A stretch of DNA of 64,000 nt. Source: Neoarius graeffei (Eukaryota; Chordata; Actinopteri; Siluriformes; Ariidae). This document shows positions 41,255-52,440 of this stretch, in pieces (position 1 is the first letter of the stretch; the number at the start of each line of letters is the position of its first letter). The notes beneath the pieces were generated by a model, which was given only the letters and a program-made list of their open reading frames with translations, did no database searches and was not told where the DNA came from. The position numbers and the translations under genes are program-made. The stretch spans positions 31,609,198 to 31,673,197 of the forward strand of contig NC_083577.1 in NCBI RefSeq assembly GCF_027579695.1, read 5' to 3'.

Positions 41255-42797
41255 CACGGGCGATTGCTCTAAGACAACGAGGGAGGCTCAGCCTCCTCTA
41301 AAAATGACGAACACCGTGTAGGATGAATTGCACTAGGCTTATGTTATAGCCGACCTTATAACATTGCTATTTCAGATCCAGAATCATAGAAATATATGTG
41401 CTCAACCCACTACAATGCGAAATCATTCCCTTATAACTTTCCCCAGTTCGCCTAATGTGTGTGTGAGTTTTTCTCCCTCGTGACAGCGCGATGCAGCCCA
41501 GCCTCAGTGGATTGGGAGCTATGTGCTTGTCAATCTCAAAATGCAAGACGATTATTGGACAAATACTGCGAAAATGCCCGCCCACAGAGTCTCACGGACT
41601 CCCAGACTCAATGGACTTCAACGGCATTTGGGAGCTATGCGCTTTTCAATCTCAAAATGCAAGACGGTTATTGGACAAATAGTGCGAAAATGCCCGCCCA
41701 CGGACTCCGAACCTCACATGGGAGGGACATGGCAGTTTCCGCAAGGAGACTGGTGATTGGTGAAAGCGGCCGGATATTTTCTTTGATTGACAGCTCGTTT
41801 CAACTATAGACAGGCAGCGGTTCAGTGTTGCCAGATTGGGCGGTTTCCCGCCCAATTGGGTGGTTTTAAGTGCATTTTGGCGGGTTTTGAACATATTTTG
41901 GGCTGGATAACGTCAGCAGTATCTGGCAACATCAGTTCAGTCCCATGCGGATTCGCAAGTGCTGTGGTCTATTGTAAGAGATCGGCTTACATTTCAATTT
42001 CATTCATTACATACGGTTTCTACCAGCTTTTTTAGTTTGTATATATTTTCATTGTAAATAAAGTGTAAATATAGTGTTGTCAAGTTTGCTATCTTACTTC
42101 CAGAAATTTCATTTATTTGAGTGACTGAACTTGAACTTGAGGGGGCTAGTCAGCTAGCAAGAAAGCTGCACACAGATGCCAAGCATTGCTGATTTAATTT
42201 TGGCGAAGCCATTTGCCAGTCTTCCTTTCGAGGAAAAAATTAAAATTAAAGAGCAGGGTAGACCAACACCTCAAATTGACTTGGTGAAAAAGGTAGGGAA
42301 TAATACTCGTTCCTTTCAGCTCTCCTGGTACGAGAAAGTGAATTGGCTAACAGCAAGTGACCCACATCAAGAACAGCAAATAGGCTACTTTAGTAATATG
42401 TCATGGATGGACCAAAAATATAGAATCTATTTAAAATGTTTATGCTGAGTATATTATATTGGAATATATGTTTTTCTGGATATGAATTAAACACAGCTAC
42501 AATTTGGAAAACATTTTTAAACAAAAACACAGCTGAGGTCAATTTTTAAACAACATGCCACAATTTTAAAATATAAAATGTTAAAATATACACACACCCC
42601 CAACACCACCATCATGTATATTGGACAGTAGGCTAATGGGCCAAAAGAACCTGTTATTTCACAGTTTGTGACCCTGCCAACAATCAGCCAGATCAGAGGC
42701 AAGAGTATGGGGAAAATTGATGTGTTTTTTCTTTTAAAATCTGGAAATATCGTAACTGACCAGCCTCCCCTGTTTGAAAGACTACCAGCCGCCACTG
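41255..42797. mobile_element. hAT element (TTF/ZMYM1-like family), copy A
   Basis: It starts CACGGGCGATTGCTC and ends AGCCGCCACTG. The 8-bp duplication GTCTATAT is at 41247-41254 and 42798-42805 inside a SINE. Copy B at 44980-46408 shares both ends and much of the interior. It carries a fragment of transposase N-terminus (42176-42448) and a 116-bp tandem duplication (units from 41514 and 41630, ending about 41710). A nested small hAT MITE, which starts CAGTGTTGCCAGATT at about 41823, is also present. Confidence 0.85.
42176..42448 (+). pseudogene. hAT transposase N-terminal fragment (TTF-type finger region)
   Basis: 90 codons from MPSIADLILAKPFASLPFEE. The segments EEKIKIKEQGRPTP and RSFQLSWYEKVNWLTAS match the start of the ZMYM1-like group of hAT transposases, ahead of their TTF-type zinc finger. 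The Cys residues and the RNase H-like core are missing, so this is the residue of a deleted autonomous element. Confidence 0.65.
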
Positions 42798-43640
42798 GTC
42801 TATATGTCAGCCCTGTGATGACCTGGTGACTTGTCCATGGTGTACCCCGCCTTTCGCCCGTAGTCAGTTGGGATAGGCTCCAGCTTGCCTGCGACCCTGT
42901 AGAACAGGATAAAGCAGCTAGAGATGATGAGATGGATGAAAATGCGCTGATGGTTACCATGGAAACCCCGTGTCTCCTGCACTGCGTTCCTCCCCCGAGT
43001 CACGCGCTCATTCGCATTTGTGTTCTTGGTCTCAGAGCCGCATGCACGAAACACACACAGAAGACAGAATCAACATTTAACATCATTAACTATGCACTTT
43101 TTACGGAGACATTTTAATGTTATTCTTTATTTTTTTTATCCAGTTGAATATTTAGCGTACAAATGTATTTTCAGCTCTTAAAAATGACCGAGGTCCGGAC
43201 TGCGGGGGCCTCAGAGCTGGCTGCGGCCATGGAGATGAACAAGACGCTAATAGGAAGATAAGACAGTTCAATGACAAATGGAAGTTCGGGCAAGATTGGC
43301 TAGTTCATAGCAAAATCGAAAATACCATGTACTGCGAAGACTGTAGAAAGTCTGGCAAAGACAGGCACCAGTAATTTTAAACTTGAAACCATAAAGGACC
43401 ACGAAAAGTCAAATGCACACATCGGTACTACAACATCAAAACAGGCAAAGATGGCTGATTCACTACAGGACAGCATTGCTTTCAGTCCCTGGCTGTCATG
43501 AAGTCAGCTGAGCTGGAGAGGATAGAGCTGCTATTTAGAAACATTCACACGATTGGAAAGAAGTTGATTCCGCCCCAGCTATCAACTTATGGCCTGCTGG
43601 AAGCCTCAGGTCACGAAGACCATTTTTCATGGACCATTTA

Positions 43641-44322
43641 TGCTGCTTTTCCACTACCAACGTGGCTGAGCCGTGCCGTGCTGAGTCGGGCTGAGTCGAG
43701 CTGAGCGGGGCTGTTGGAGTTGCATTTCGACTACAACCGCGCTGAACCATGCTGGCTGGAAGTGGGTGGACACATTGGGTGGAGTTAGCGAAAGTGGGTG
43801 GACGTCACATGATGTCGTTTGGCGGCGCAAACAGTGACATCAGTGATCTTTTAAGCGGTAGTCTCACGACCCGGAGAGTAAACAATAAACATGGAGGACA
43901 TGGAGTCGTTAGTGTTGCTGGTCTTGGTGCTGTGGCTTGTTGTCACCGACAACGCCAACAGATACTGGCAAGAGCGTATAGATGAGGCGAGGCGCATAAG
44001 GCTTCATAATTCTCGTAATTTGTAACTCTCCTTCTTCCGGGTTTACGGTGTTGACAGATCCCAGCGTGCTCGCGGGGCATGTGTGGGCATGTGAGGACAC
44101 TCCTCCGCACCAATCAGCGCGCAGGGGAGTGTCTCCTCACGCCCCTAGCCTCACTCAGCTCGGTTTGGCTCGCTTCAGCCCCACTCCAAAACTGTGCGAG
44201 TTTTGGGGGCTAAGCAGGGCTGAAGCGAGCTGAGTCGTGCTGTTTTTGGATAGTCGAAACGCGAGCCGTGTCGGGCTGAAGTGAGCTGAAGTGAGCTGAA
44301 AAAGGGTAGTGGAAAAGGGCCA
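43641..44322. mobile_element. PIF/Harbinger-like deletion derivative
   Basis: 682 bp with TTA at 43638-43640 and 44323-44325. Ends: TGCTGCTTTTCCACTACC on the left, and TGGCCCTTTTCCACTACCC when the right end is read inverted. Subterminal regions repeat GCTGAGTCG/GCTGAAGTGAGC words on both sides. One small ORF is present (43891-44025). It sits in the hAT remnant. Confidence 0.8.
43891..44025 (+). CDS. 44-residue ORF in the Harbinger derivative
   Basis: It starts MEDMESLVLLVLVLWLVVTD and ends in a basic helix-like stretch with RIDEARRIRLHNSR. It resembles the first exon of Harbinger proteins in fish, with a hydrophobic start followed by basic residues. No domain can be assigned. It is probably a truncated remnant and may not be translated. 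Confidence 0.4.
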   Translation: MEDMESLVLLVLVLWLVVTDNANRYWQERIDEARRIRLHNSRNL

Positions 44323-44894
44323 TTAGACTCATCTGATGATGAATGTCATGAGGAAATGTAATGTCTCTCTCTACACATGTTCACACACACACACAATAGA
44401 TAATATAATATACATAATATTTGATAACACACATAATACTTGCATATCAAAACATCAAATGTTTTTCAATGATAAATGTTTTGAATTGGACTTTAAATAT
44501 TAGAATCAGTTCAGTTGTACTGAAAGTTATTTTTCATATTATACGATATTTCATATTGTAAGGGGCTTGAATTTGAGTTCAATAAACAGAATACTCTGTT
44601 GATATTTTTGTCTGAATTGGTTGCATATTTTCATATAGGGAGCTACTTTAACAGCACTGAATGCTTGAGGAGCACTTGAGTGCTCCTGTAGAGATACATT
44701 ATACGCTGCCATTCATAATTAAATCTAGATCTTCCAAACTGTAACATATCATAGTGAAGAAAAAAACTGCGATTTCCTGGCAACAAAATTGTGGCTAGTG
44801 AAAAGGCTGAATGGCGAGTGACTCGGGAAAACCACTAGCCACAGTGGCCGGTGAGCAAAAAAGTTAATGTACAGCCCTGATGTATATAAGTGTG

Positions 44895-44901
44895 TGTGTA
44901 T

Positions 44902-44979
<78 letters not shown>
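44895..44979. repeat. (CA)n and (TA)n microsatellite, left part
   Basis: GT/CA repeats followed by about 27 TA units. The tract resumes at 46409-46460 on the far side of the hAT copy B. Confidence 0.92.
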
Positions 44980-44982
<3 letters not shown>

Positions 44983-46405
44983 GGGCGATTTCTCAGAGAC
45001 AACAAGGGAAGCCGAGCTTCCCCTAAAATTCTCTCCCCAAACTGCAGCGTCTACGACGTGGAATTCTCATTAAAACAATAACTTGCATAACATAATATAT
45101 GCCCAAGATTGTATTTATGTTCATAACTATCCTGTAACTTATTTGAGTGATGTCTAACGAACTTGCAGTTCGCTACGAGAATCACCTTTGCTGCCAGGCT
45201 GTAACCTTTCTTATTTCAATGGGCTCTATGGACTGGCAGCAGTGTTGCCAGATTGGGCGGTTTTAAGTGCATTTTGGCGGGTTTTGAACATATTTTGGGA
45301 TGGAAAACATCAGCAGTATCTGGCAACACTGACTGGCAGCCGGGTATCCGTTGCAGTCTACGAGACGGCTCTGAACAGCCAATTTCGGCTAGTTGTTATT
45401 GGTTAAAATCAACAAAATCGTCACTTCCAGGGAAGCCGGGCTTCTCTGGGACTAAACGAGACAGTGGGAGGGACAAGAAGCCGGGCTGATAAAGGATTAT
45501 TGGAGGTAGTGTTTGAAAGACATGAGGAGGGCTGTACTTCGGTGAGGAACACGGAAGTATGATCAGTCAGTCCCTAGTGGATGTCGAGAAAGTGTAGTCG
45601 TGTGCCAAAGTGCTGTCCAAATTTCATTTCATATAAACGTTTCTTCTCATTGATGTCTCTGTACATTACTCTGTAAATAAATGTAAATATTACTCGTTGT
45701 GCTCTGTTAACTTTCATCCATTCTATCAGTTTGATCATTCGTGAATTCACTCGTTTATTTAATTTGTAGTTCAATCTGGTTGTAGGCTAGCTTGAGCCTT
45801 ATTGGGATCTGCAGTGCTAGCTGCTAACAGAAATTGGTGAAGTCTCTGGAAAGCACAACCAGCTGGTATGACAGGGTCACAGACCATTTTCTGGAAAAGG
45901 AGCGGAGGGCAGAATTTGTGTATAAATAGTGTTCATGTTCATGAATCTGAAGTGTGTATATTGTTCAGTAATGTTAAGAGAATGGTGGGCTCTGTGTTAT
46001 AGGTTATACCTGGGTATAATATTCAAGGTTCTGTGTGTTGCATAGCTTACCTGGTTATGAATTTCCAGACTGTGTTGCAGAAGATGTTCAAGGATGTGTT
46101 GCACAGCTGGGTGTTGTGTTAAAGACTCTGTGTTGCATATCAGGGTATGATGTTCAAGGATCTTCGTTGAATAGCCAGTGATTTTTGGATGTTTGATATT
46201 TTTGATTAAGGATATGAGGCACTAGCCTGGCAAGCCAGACTATAACATGAAATGTACAAGCAAAAATACTTTCTGCCACTAGGTAGGGTTGTCTAGTTCA
46301 CTATGCTAATGGGGCACACTTTTCTATGCTTTGATATCCGGCCTACAGGTTTTACGATGAATGCGTAAAATGGGCTTCCCCTGTTTTAAAAACCAGCAGC
46401 CGCCA

Positions 46406-46408
<3 letters not shown>
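44980..46408. mobile_element. hAT element, copy B, inserted in a TA microsatellite
   Basis: It starts CAGGGGCGATTTCTCAGAG and ends AGCCGCCACTG, like copy A at 41255-42797. Flanking ATATATAT on both sides is consistent with an 8-bp duplication but cannot be distinguished from the repeat. The interior has no transposase. The matching stretch GCTTCCCCTAAAATT near the left end and AATGGGCTTCCCCTG near the right end form subterminal inverted words. Confidence 0.85.
45240..45331. mobile_element. 92-bp hAT MITE with perfect 8-bp duplication
   Basis: TIRs are CAGTGTTGCCAGAT and ATCTGGCAACACTG. The duplication ACTGGCAG is at 45232-45239 and 45332-45339. A longer relative lies in hAT copy A (about 41823-41936). 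It is one of the shortest elements here. Confidence 0.88.

Positions 46409-46460
<52 letters not shown>
46409..46460. repeat. (TA)n microsatellite, right part
   Basis: Continuation of the TA tract that was split by hAT copy B. Bases 46461-46720 hold AT-rich sequence with nothing assignable. Confidence 0.9.
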
Positions 46461-46464
<4 letters not shown>

Positions 46465-46719
46465 AAGCTAGATAATCAATTTATATTGACTAAAGTAGAG
46501 GGGTGGAATTAAATAAGTTTTTACTTCAGCCCACTCCTTTTCGGACATGTAAACTCAAAACTGCTTAGTGTGTCCTTGTTTGTATTTTTGTCTTGTTTTC
46601 TTTTGTTTTGATTTTGATATATTATTACTTATATTATTTAAGGTTTATTTTCTAATTTAGTGGCTTTTTACGTGTTCTTGTTGCAAATGCTGTTTTGTTT
46701 TTCTTGTTATCTGCTTATT

Positions 46720-46965
46720 TATTCATTGTTTGTTTACATGTTCGAAATAAACTATCATCATTATATTTCTACTTTTGCATCTTTACTAATTTTCTTTTTT
46801 ATTTTAACTGTTCAAGCACCAAACACCAAAGCAAATTCCTGGTAAATTCCAAATTCCTTGTGAGAATGTACTTGGCAATAAACACAATTCTGATTCTAAA
46901 TCTGATTCTGACAGTGAAACTCTGAGCATTCAGACTGGAGAGAGCAACAGCAGCAGCGAAATAAA
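46720..46965 (+). repeat. 5' flank shared by the two TRIM copies (intact side)
   Basis: Matches 31839-32085 in inverted orientation up to the start codon. It contains AATAAACACAATTCTGATTC and a short purine-rich leader (GGAGAGAGCAACAGCAGCAG) before the ATG. No TATA box is evident in it. Confidence 0.8.
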
Positions 46966-48407
46966 ATGGCTAAGTTTTCAGAGGAGGATTTCTCCTGTAT
47001 TGTGTGCCATGAAATCTTCAAGGATCCTGTTCTTCTGCACTGCAGTCACAGTGTGTGTAAAGTGTGTTTGCAGCAGTTCTGGGAGACCAAAGGATCCAGA
47101 GAATGTCCTCTTTGTAGGAGGCAGTCATTTGTGGCGTATCCTCCCATAAACCTGGCCTTAAAGAACCTGTGTGAGACTTTCTTACAGGAGAGAAGTCTGA
47201 GATCTTCATCAGGGTCTGAAACAGTCTGCAGTCTGCACAGTGAGAAACTCAAACTCTTCTGTCTGGATCATCAACAGCCGGTGTGTGTGGTGTGTCGAGA
47301 TTCAGGAAAACACACCAACCACAAATTCTGCCCCATTGATGAGGCAGTAACAGACTGTAAGGTAAATAAAATGGACATATGAACTCATGGGTCACATGTG
47401 AACAAATACTTTTGTTCATAATTATGACAACTACTTTGCAATCAATTTAGTTTATCTGAATGAAAGTAATATCTAAAACAGTCTCCATGCAGTGTGTTAA
47501 TTTATTTCAGGAGAAGCTCAAAACTGCACTGAGGCCACTACAGATGAAACTGAAGATATTTAAAAACTGTAAACTGAACTGGAGTCAGACTGCAGAACAT
47601 ATAAAGGTTAGAATCAATAACATGGGTTTAATATTCTCATTATATTTTGTTTCATTATATATTCAGTGATGTTTCATTTGATTTTCTCTTCACTAGATTC
47701 AGGCCCAACACACAGAGCGTCAGATTAAGGAGGAGTTTGAGAAGCTTCACCAGTTTCTACGAGATGAAGAGGCAGTCAGGATCACTGCACTGAGAGAGGA
47801 AGAGGAGCAGAAGAGTCAGATGATGAAGGAGAAGATTGAGAAGCTGAGCAAAGACATATCCTCTCTTTCAGACACAATCAGAGCCATAGAAGAGGAGATG
47901 AGAGCTGAAGACGTTTCATTGCTACAAGTGAGGGTCATTTAGTCAGTATTTATACTGTGAGAAATTAAAACTTCTTTCCATCATCAGAAACGTCACATTT
48001 CAGTGGTGTTGAAATGTAAATGATATCCACTGATATTTGCTTTGCTGTTTTACAGAACTGCAAGGCCACAGTGAAAAGGTGAGTGATGTGCTTCCTGTCT
48101 CTCTCATTCTCTGTGTTTCTGAATCCAAACCCACAGCAACACTGTCTCCTGAATGTTTTTGCAGAGCCCAGAGCACACTGCAGCATCCAGAGGAGCTTTC
48201 AGGAGCACTGATCCATGTGGCAAAACATCTGGCCAACCTACAGTTCAGAGTCTGGGAGAAGATGCAGTACACCGTCCAATACAGTAAGACTCTTAACTCT
48301 GTGTGTGTGCGTTAAATATGAATTGTTTCTTTTTCTTTTTTCTGCCTTTATTAGTGAAACTTATGTGGTCATTGTCATTACATGTTTAATTTGTATACTG
48401 TTTTGGA

Positions 48408-48445
<38 letters not shown>

Positions 48446-49399
48446 CCTTTCATGTTGAACTCATGTCATGTAAGGGAAGTTTTACTTTGAAAAGTGTCTA
48501 TTTCCATCAGACTGAGTGAAAAAGTCGAGCTTTTCAGCAGTTTACAAAACTTTTAGCCTTACAATTATAAAGATTGTTTACTGATTGTTTACTGAAATTT
48601 CATCTGTGCTGTATGTCGAGCATGTATAGCATATTTGATGATAAAGTTGACTTGACTTGACATTTGTAATTTAAACACACAGAGAAAAGGACACAAGGCA
48701 TGTTATTAAGTTACTCGTGTTTATTAATGAACTTTGTAATTACAGTTATCATTTATTTAGTTACAGCAAATGTTAGCTAGTTCCATGGTAACGTAATGAT
48801 AAAGTTAGATTAGCTCCATCAAAACGAAATGTAAAAATGTGTCTGTGTTTTCAGCACCTGTAACTCTGGACCCCAACACTGTTCATCCTGGACTCATTGT
48901 ATCTGATGATCTGAAAAGTGTGAGACGCAGTGATAAGGAACAGAAACTTCCTGATAATCCAGAGAGATTTGATAAATGTTGGTATATCCTGGGATCTGAG
49001 GGCTTTAACTCAGGGACACACTGCTGGGATGTTGAAGTTGGAGACTGTACATGGTGGAGTGTGGGTGTGATGACAGAATCTGCTCAGAGGAAGAAGAATG
49101 CAATCTCCAGAAGTGGAATCTGGTCTATGTGGGATTATGATGGCAAATATTTTGCAGGTTGCACATCACATCCAGTCACTCTCCTCTCAGTAGCACAGAA
49201 ACTCCAGAGGATCAGAGTGAAGCTGGACTGGGACAGAGGAAAACTGTCATTCTCTGACCTTCTCACTAACAAACACTTACACACTTTCACACACACATTT
49301 ACTGACAAATTACTGCCAATCCTATACGTTGGTTGTAAAGAATCTCCTCTAAAGATCCTCCCACTTCAATGCTCTGTAAGAGTGAATCAGATCTGTTAG
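46966..49399 (+). CDS. TRIM family E3 ubiquitin ligase-like gene, six coding exons, intact
   Basis: Exons are 46966-47361, 47511-47606, 47697-47927, 48056-48078, 48165-48283 and 48855-49399. Together they give 1410 bases, exactly 470 codons including the stop, with GT-AG introns. The RING finger (C3HC4) uses C11, C14, C26, H28, C31, C34, C47 and C50. A B-box starts at C88. Exons 2-3 give a Glu- and Lys-rich coiled coil ([19 protein letters not shown]). Exon 6 is the PRY-SPRY (B30.2) domain, with [19 protein letters not shown] and [14 protein letters not shown]. The 23-base exon 4 is typical of this family. Likely a cytosolic E3 ligase of the TRIM35/39-like fish expansions, often linked to innate immunity; the orthologue is not assignable. 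Confidence 0.92.
48409..48442. repeat. (ATT)n microsatellite in TRIM intron 5
   Basis: About 11 units. The inverted paralogue has the same repeat at 28766-28792. Confidence 0.9.
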
Positions 49400-49688
49400 C
49401 ACTGATGTTTTATTTCAGATCATTCATAAAATATTGCAGATTGAAAGATGAATGTCAGTGTTCTCCATGGGCACTTTTAAAGTGGCGCACCACCACATTA
49501 TAATTCTGGCCTGCAACCCTTCCCTTGGCCAAAAAAATAATAATAAAATATGTAACTTCATCAGTATACACCAAATAAATTGTAAAGTATTCACTTTGTT
49601 TTAATTTTGTAACTATTTAACACGCAGAAGACCATTAAACAAATGCATACGGGGCTACCTGAAGTGGCCACGCGATTGCAATTGAAAA

Positions 49689-50702
49689 CAGGGGTGTGGC
49701 TAGGATTTTTCGGGGGGGGGGGCACACACTGACTAGCAGCCTGAGTACATTATGTAACAAAAAATAATTATCATTGCTAGTTTTAGGTATCTTAGAAACC
49801 GGCTCTTCCATTATTGCTGTTTCTTCCGCGTTTTCTTGAATTTGTGTTCTAGAAACGCCACACTAAAACTTAGCTTCGAAGCTACAAAATGCAACTTTGA
49901 TGGAAAAAAACTATATAATAAATTGCTTACCTCTCTTCACGTCAAAAGAAGGAGGAAAGTTTCACTTGTTTTGACATGGCGAATTATTAACACGAGGAAA
50001 TACTCGTAATTCGCAACTAAAAAGACTGCAGATACACTGGCAGATTGACCATGCTTTCTAGTGTGATCGTGTTGGGCGCGCGTGCCTAACAAGCTCCGGC
50101 ACACGTGCCGTTAACAAAGAACACCTGTCTTTAATCAATGAACTATGTTTGGGCTATTTAAGGACTGCGCCCGTGCAAGGATGATGTGAAGTATTACGCC
50201 ACATCTAGTGTTTCTTACAGAGCCTTGTTTCCTGGCACTGTTCTTGTTGACCTGGTTTTTCGACTCCTGTTTCTCATCCCTTGATATTGTATAGTTTTGC
50301 CTCTGATACTCTGTCCGCGCCTCAATTGACCCCCTGCCTGTTTCCTCAATTACGACTTTACCTGCTGTTTTGGACTGTTTGCCTGTTGTGTGCGTTTCAC
50401 GCACTTTATGCTCGTATCTGCACTGTGTATTATTTAACATATCTGCACTTACATCCGCCTCTCCTGCACACACTCTGACAAACTGGGTTTTCACGCCCAA
50501 ACTGCAGGAAGTCCATACAAGGTTATAGAAACCCTAATGAGGCTGAGGTGATAGTCTAGTTTAAAAAAAAAAGTTAGAAAAATTACAGTGGGCGCTTTTC
50601 TAATATTCTTATGCGGCTATTGAAAAAATGTATGGTCCGACAAAGGGGGGGGGGGCCCACGGGAACCCCAGGACACCCCCCCCCCCCCCCAGCTATGCCC
50701 CT
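49689..50702. mobile_element. hAT-like segment with CAGGGG ends and G/C homopolymers
   Basis: The left end is CAGGGGTGTGGCTAGG followed by 13 G residues near 49712. The right end is AGCTATGCCCCTG preceded by a run of about 14 C residues near 50680. The inverted arrangement suggests TIRs. The target duplication is unclear (GAAAACA-like on both sides). The middle (about 50060-50480) has a CTATTTAAGG TATA-like box and pyrimidine-rich sequence reminiscent of a gypsy LTR, at low confidence. Confidence 0.5.
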
Positions 50703-51150
50703 GGAAAAACATCCAGCCGACTGCATACAGATTGTGACCCAGAGCTCTGCAGATTGCGGTCTATCCCTGCGTTATCCTACCAATATTTCTGATTGAAGAA
50801 AAAAAAATCGCGGTACACAAATGGTTACTGTAGGTTCCCACTGGGTGAAACACCATGCAAAATTTGCTCATGAATATTCGCTCTGGAGGTATGGTCGTGG
50901 AAACAGCATGCAAATTTGGCTACCATGTCAATTAGCAAGTGCGGTTGCAGTGCAGTGACCGGCTGCTAGCTAGCAAACTGTCCTTGAGGAATGTAACGTT
51001 AGATTAGCTTGTAAAATTAATCAGTTAACAACAGTTCCTATTCAGTGTGTAAAAACGACAACATACGAATATGATTGTTTTCTAAGTTTGTATGGCATGT
51101 AAATAACAATCCGACTTGATACTGACAACAACTGGTGTTCATTAGTATAG

Positions 51151-51276
51151 GTAATTGTATGGGGCCGAGTAAAATGAAGGATTAATTTCACAAGTGATTT
51201 CGAAGTTTTGAAAATTTCAAAACTTTGAAATCACGAGCTAAATTGATCCTTCATTTTACGAGGAACCATACGATTA
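51151..51276. repeat. Hairpin with about 62-bp arms
   Basis: GTAAAATGAAGGAT in the left arm pairs with ATCCTTCATTTTAC in the right arm. The pairing extends imperfectly over about 62 bp each with almost no loop (centre near 51213). It lies just downstream of the DUF3504 remnant in that gene's orientation and could be the end of the same transposon. Bases 50703-51150 are unassigned. Confidence 0.8.
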
Positions 51277-51360
51277 CTTGTTTATAATATATAGGGACAA
51301 ATTCATACTTTGGAAGCAATTCAAGTTCACAACATTTGTCATTCACGTTTTCTGAACCAA

Positions 51361-51803
51361 TCAGTGCGCAAGACTATCTTGCACGTTTGAATCAGTTTCT
51401 AAAGCGTCGTTCATCATGACACGGTGACACGACACAAGGATTTTGAACAGGATTTTAACATCTTTCAGGATTGATCCCGGATATTTCTCTTGTCTCAGAT
51501 GCCGATCCAATGCTGCCTGCATTACTTTAAGAGAGTCTGGTTCGTAGTTTTCCAGATTTTCTTTCCTCACTTCTGCATAAAACTGCGATAGCACCTTGTC
51601 TAACTTGCAGCATTCCTATGCCACTCGAGAGTCATTTATTTGTCTTTCTGCAGCCCATTTCTTCAACACGGAAAGCCAAAAATTTGTACTTTATTTTGTT
51701 ATTTTCATTTTTGCTTGCAGCTTTCAATTGGTTTATCATTTCTTCGTCATATATAGCGAAACGCAGTATTGCTGAGTCAGCAGAGTCAGCCATTTTGTTG
51801 ACA
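51361..51803 (-). pseudogene. DUF3504 / Crypton-type tyrosine recombinase-like N-terminal remnant
   Basis: The minus strand starts near ATG 51793 (MADSADSAI). It runs with breaks through a KKWAAERQINDS segment (about 51650) to an open stretch, LSQFYAEVRKENLENYEPDS then LKVMQAALDRHL. The pattern FYAEVRK...Y.P.SL..M.AALDR is characteristic of the DUF3504 proteins found in Crypton transposons and in host ZMYM and KIAA1958 genes. Only the SAM-like N-terminal region remains and the catalytic Arg and Tyr residues are absent. Frame breaks near 51600 and 51740 make it non-functional. Confidence 0.65.
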
Positions 51804-52359
51804 AAATTTGCTAATTTTTGTAACCGTAACCAAGCAATGAACTAGCCAATAGCATTTCAGAATGCCCTTCTTGATTGACCAATCAGAATTGAGTAATTTG
51901 GCCCTATGTATTATTAAGGTCCCAAAGACATTATTAAATCATATCAAACTGTGCTAATGTTGGCTAATATTGTCTTGCTTGTGAAGTGCCTGCAAACTTT
52001 AGCAGCCTGCTAATTTGAAGTGCTTCAGTTAAGACCTGCAGAGCCCTGACCAAGTTCGTGTAACATGACACATGTAAACAACAACAAACCGATGGTGATG
52101 TGGACATTGTTCGAGGCCCAGACACCTTTTAATCAAATCAAACATTTTCACGTAATAAGCAAAACAGCCTCCGCCTTCTGGATCAGAAATGTTTGGTTCC
52201 TCCCGCCTCTCTTTTGAAAACGTCCCATACCGAGAACACACATCCGCTGAACTGATTGGTTCTCGAGGGGCTTCATTTGAAAGCGGGGGCAAAAACTTTT
52301 CTCTGTAGAACCCTGTCACTCCCTCCTCCCCCTCCCCCCTCCGCTCTGGGCTCAAGAAG

Positions 52360-52440
52360 ACAACAGAAGGGCAATAATATAACAACAACCAATCAGAATT
52401 CAGATACAACAACCAATCAGAATTCAGATACATTCTGTTG
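52360..52440. repeat. Short tandem repeat, two 25-base units
   Basis: AACAACCAATCAGAATTCAG is repeated twice in tandem with a few extra bases. Sequence 51804-52360 and 52440-52533 holds nothing I can assign. Confidence 0.8.

Larger units (their letters stand above)
41026..42934 (+). mobile_element. tRNA-derived SINE split by a hAT element
   Basis: The head and body are at 41026-41254 (A box TAGTGGTTAGC, B box GGGTTCGAGCCC). The 3' part is at 42798-42934 (starting GTCTATATGTCAGCCCTG and ending AGATGATGAGATG). The target duplication GATGAAAGTGC / GATGAAAATGC is at 41015-41025 and 42935-42945. The first few bases of the head differ from other copies. Confidence 0.9.
43180..44879 (+). mobile_element. 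hAT-like remnant split by a Harbinger element
   Basis: Plus-strand pieces read RKIRQFNDKWKFGQDWLVHS and MYCEDCRKSGKDR (about 43250-43370), then a DHEKS-like segment and ELERIELLFRNIHTIGKK (about 43510-43565). These are the N-terminus of a ZNF862/KIAA1586-like hAT transposase in broken frames. An acidic end (DSSDDECHEEM then stop) follows the Harbinger insert near 44327. The right terminus AATGTACAGCCCTG at 44866-44879 looks hAT-like. I could not locate the left terminus. Confidence 0.6.

Noticed and set aside
44867-45081. ORFs with Ile-Tyr and Thr-His repeats
   Set aside because: Translations of TA and CA microsatellites.
48839-49399. B30.2 exon as a stand-alone gene starting at ATG 48839
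   Set aside because: The ATG lies before a clear splice acceptor (TTTTCAG at 48854), and the six-exon model keeps one frame exactly, so this is the last exon of the TRIM gene.
49712-50691. G and C homopolymer runs as a regulatory or quadruplex pair
   Set aside because: They sit just inside the inverted ends of a hAT-like element and are more simply TIR-linked homopolymers, with lengths that may be sequencing-sensitive.
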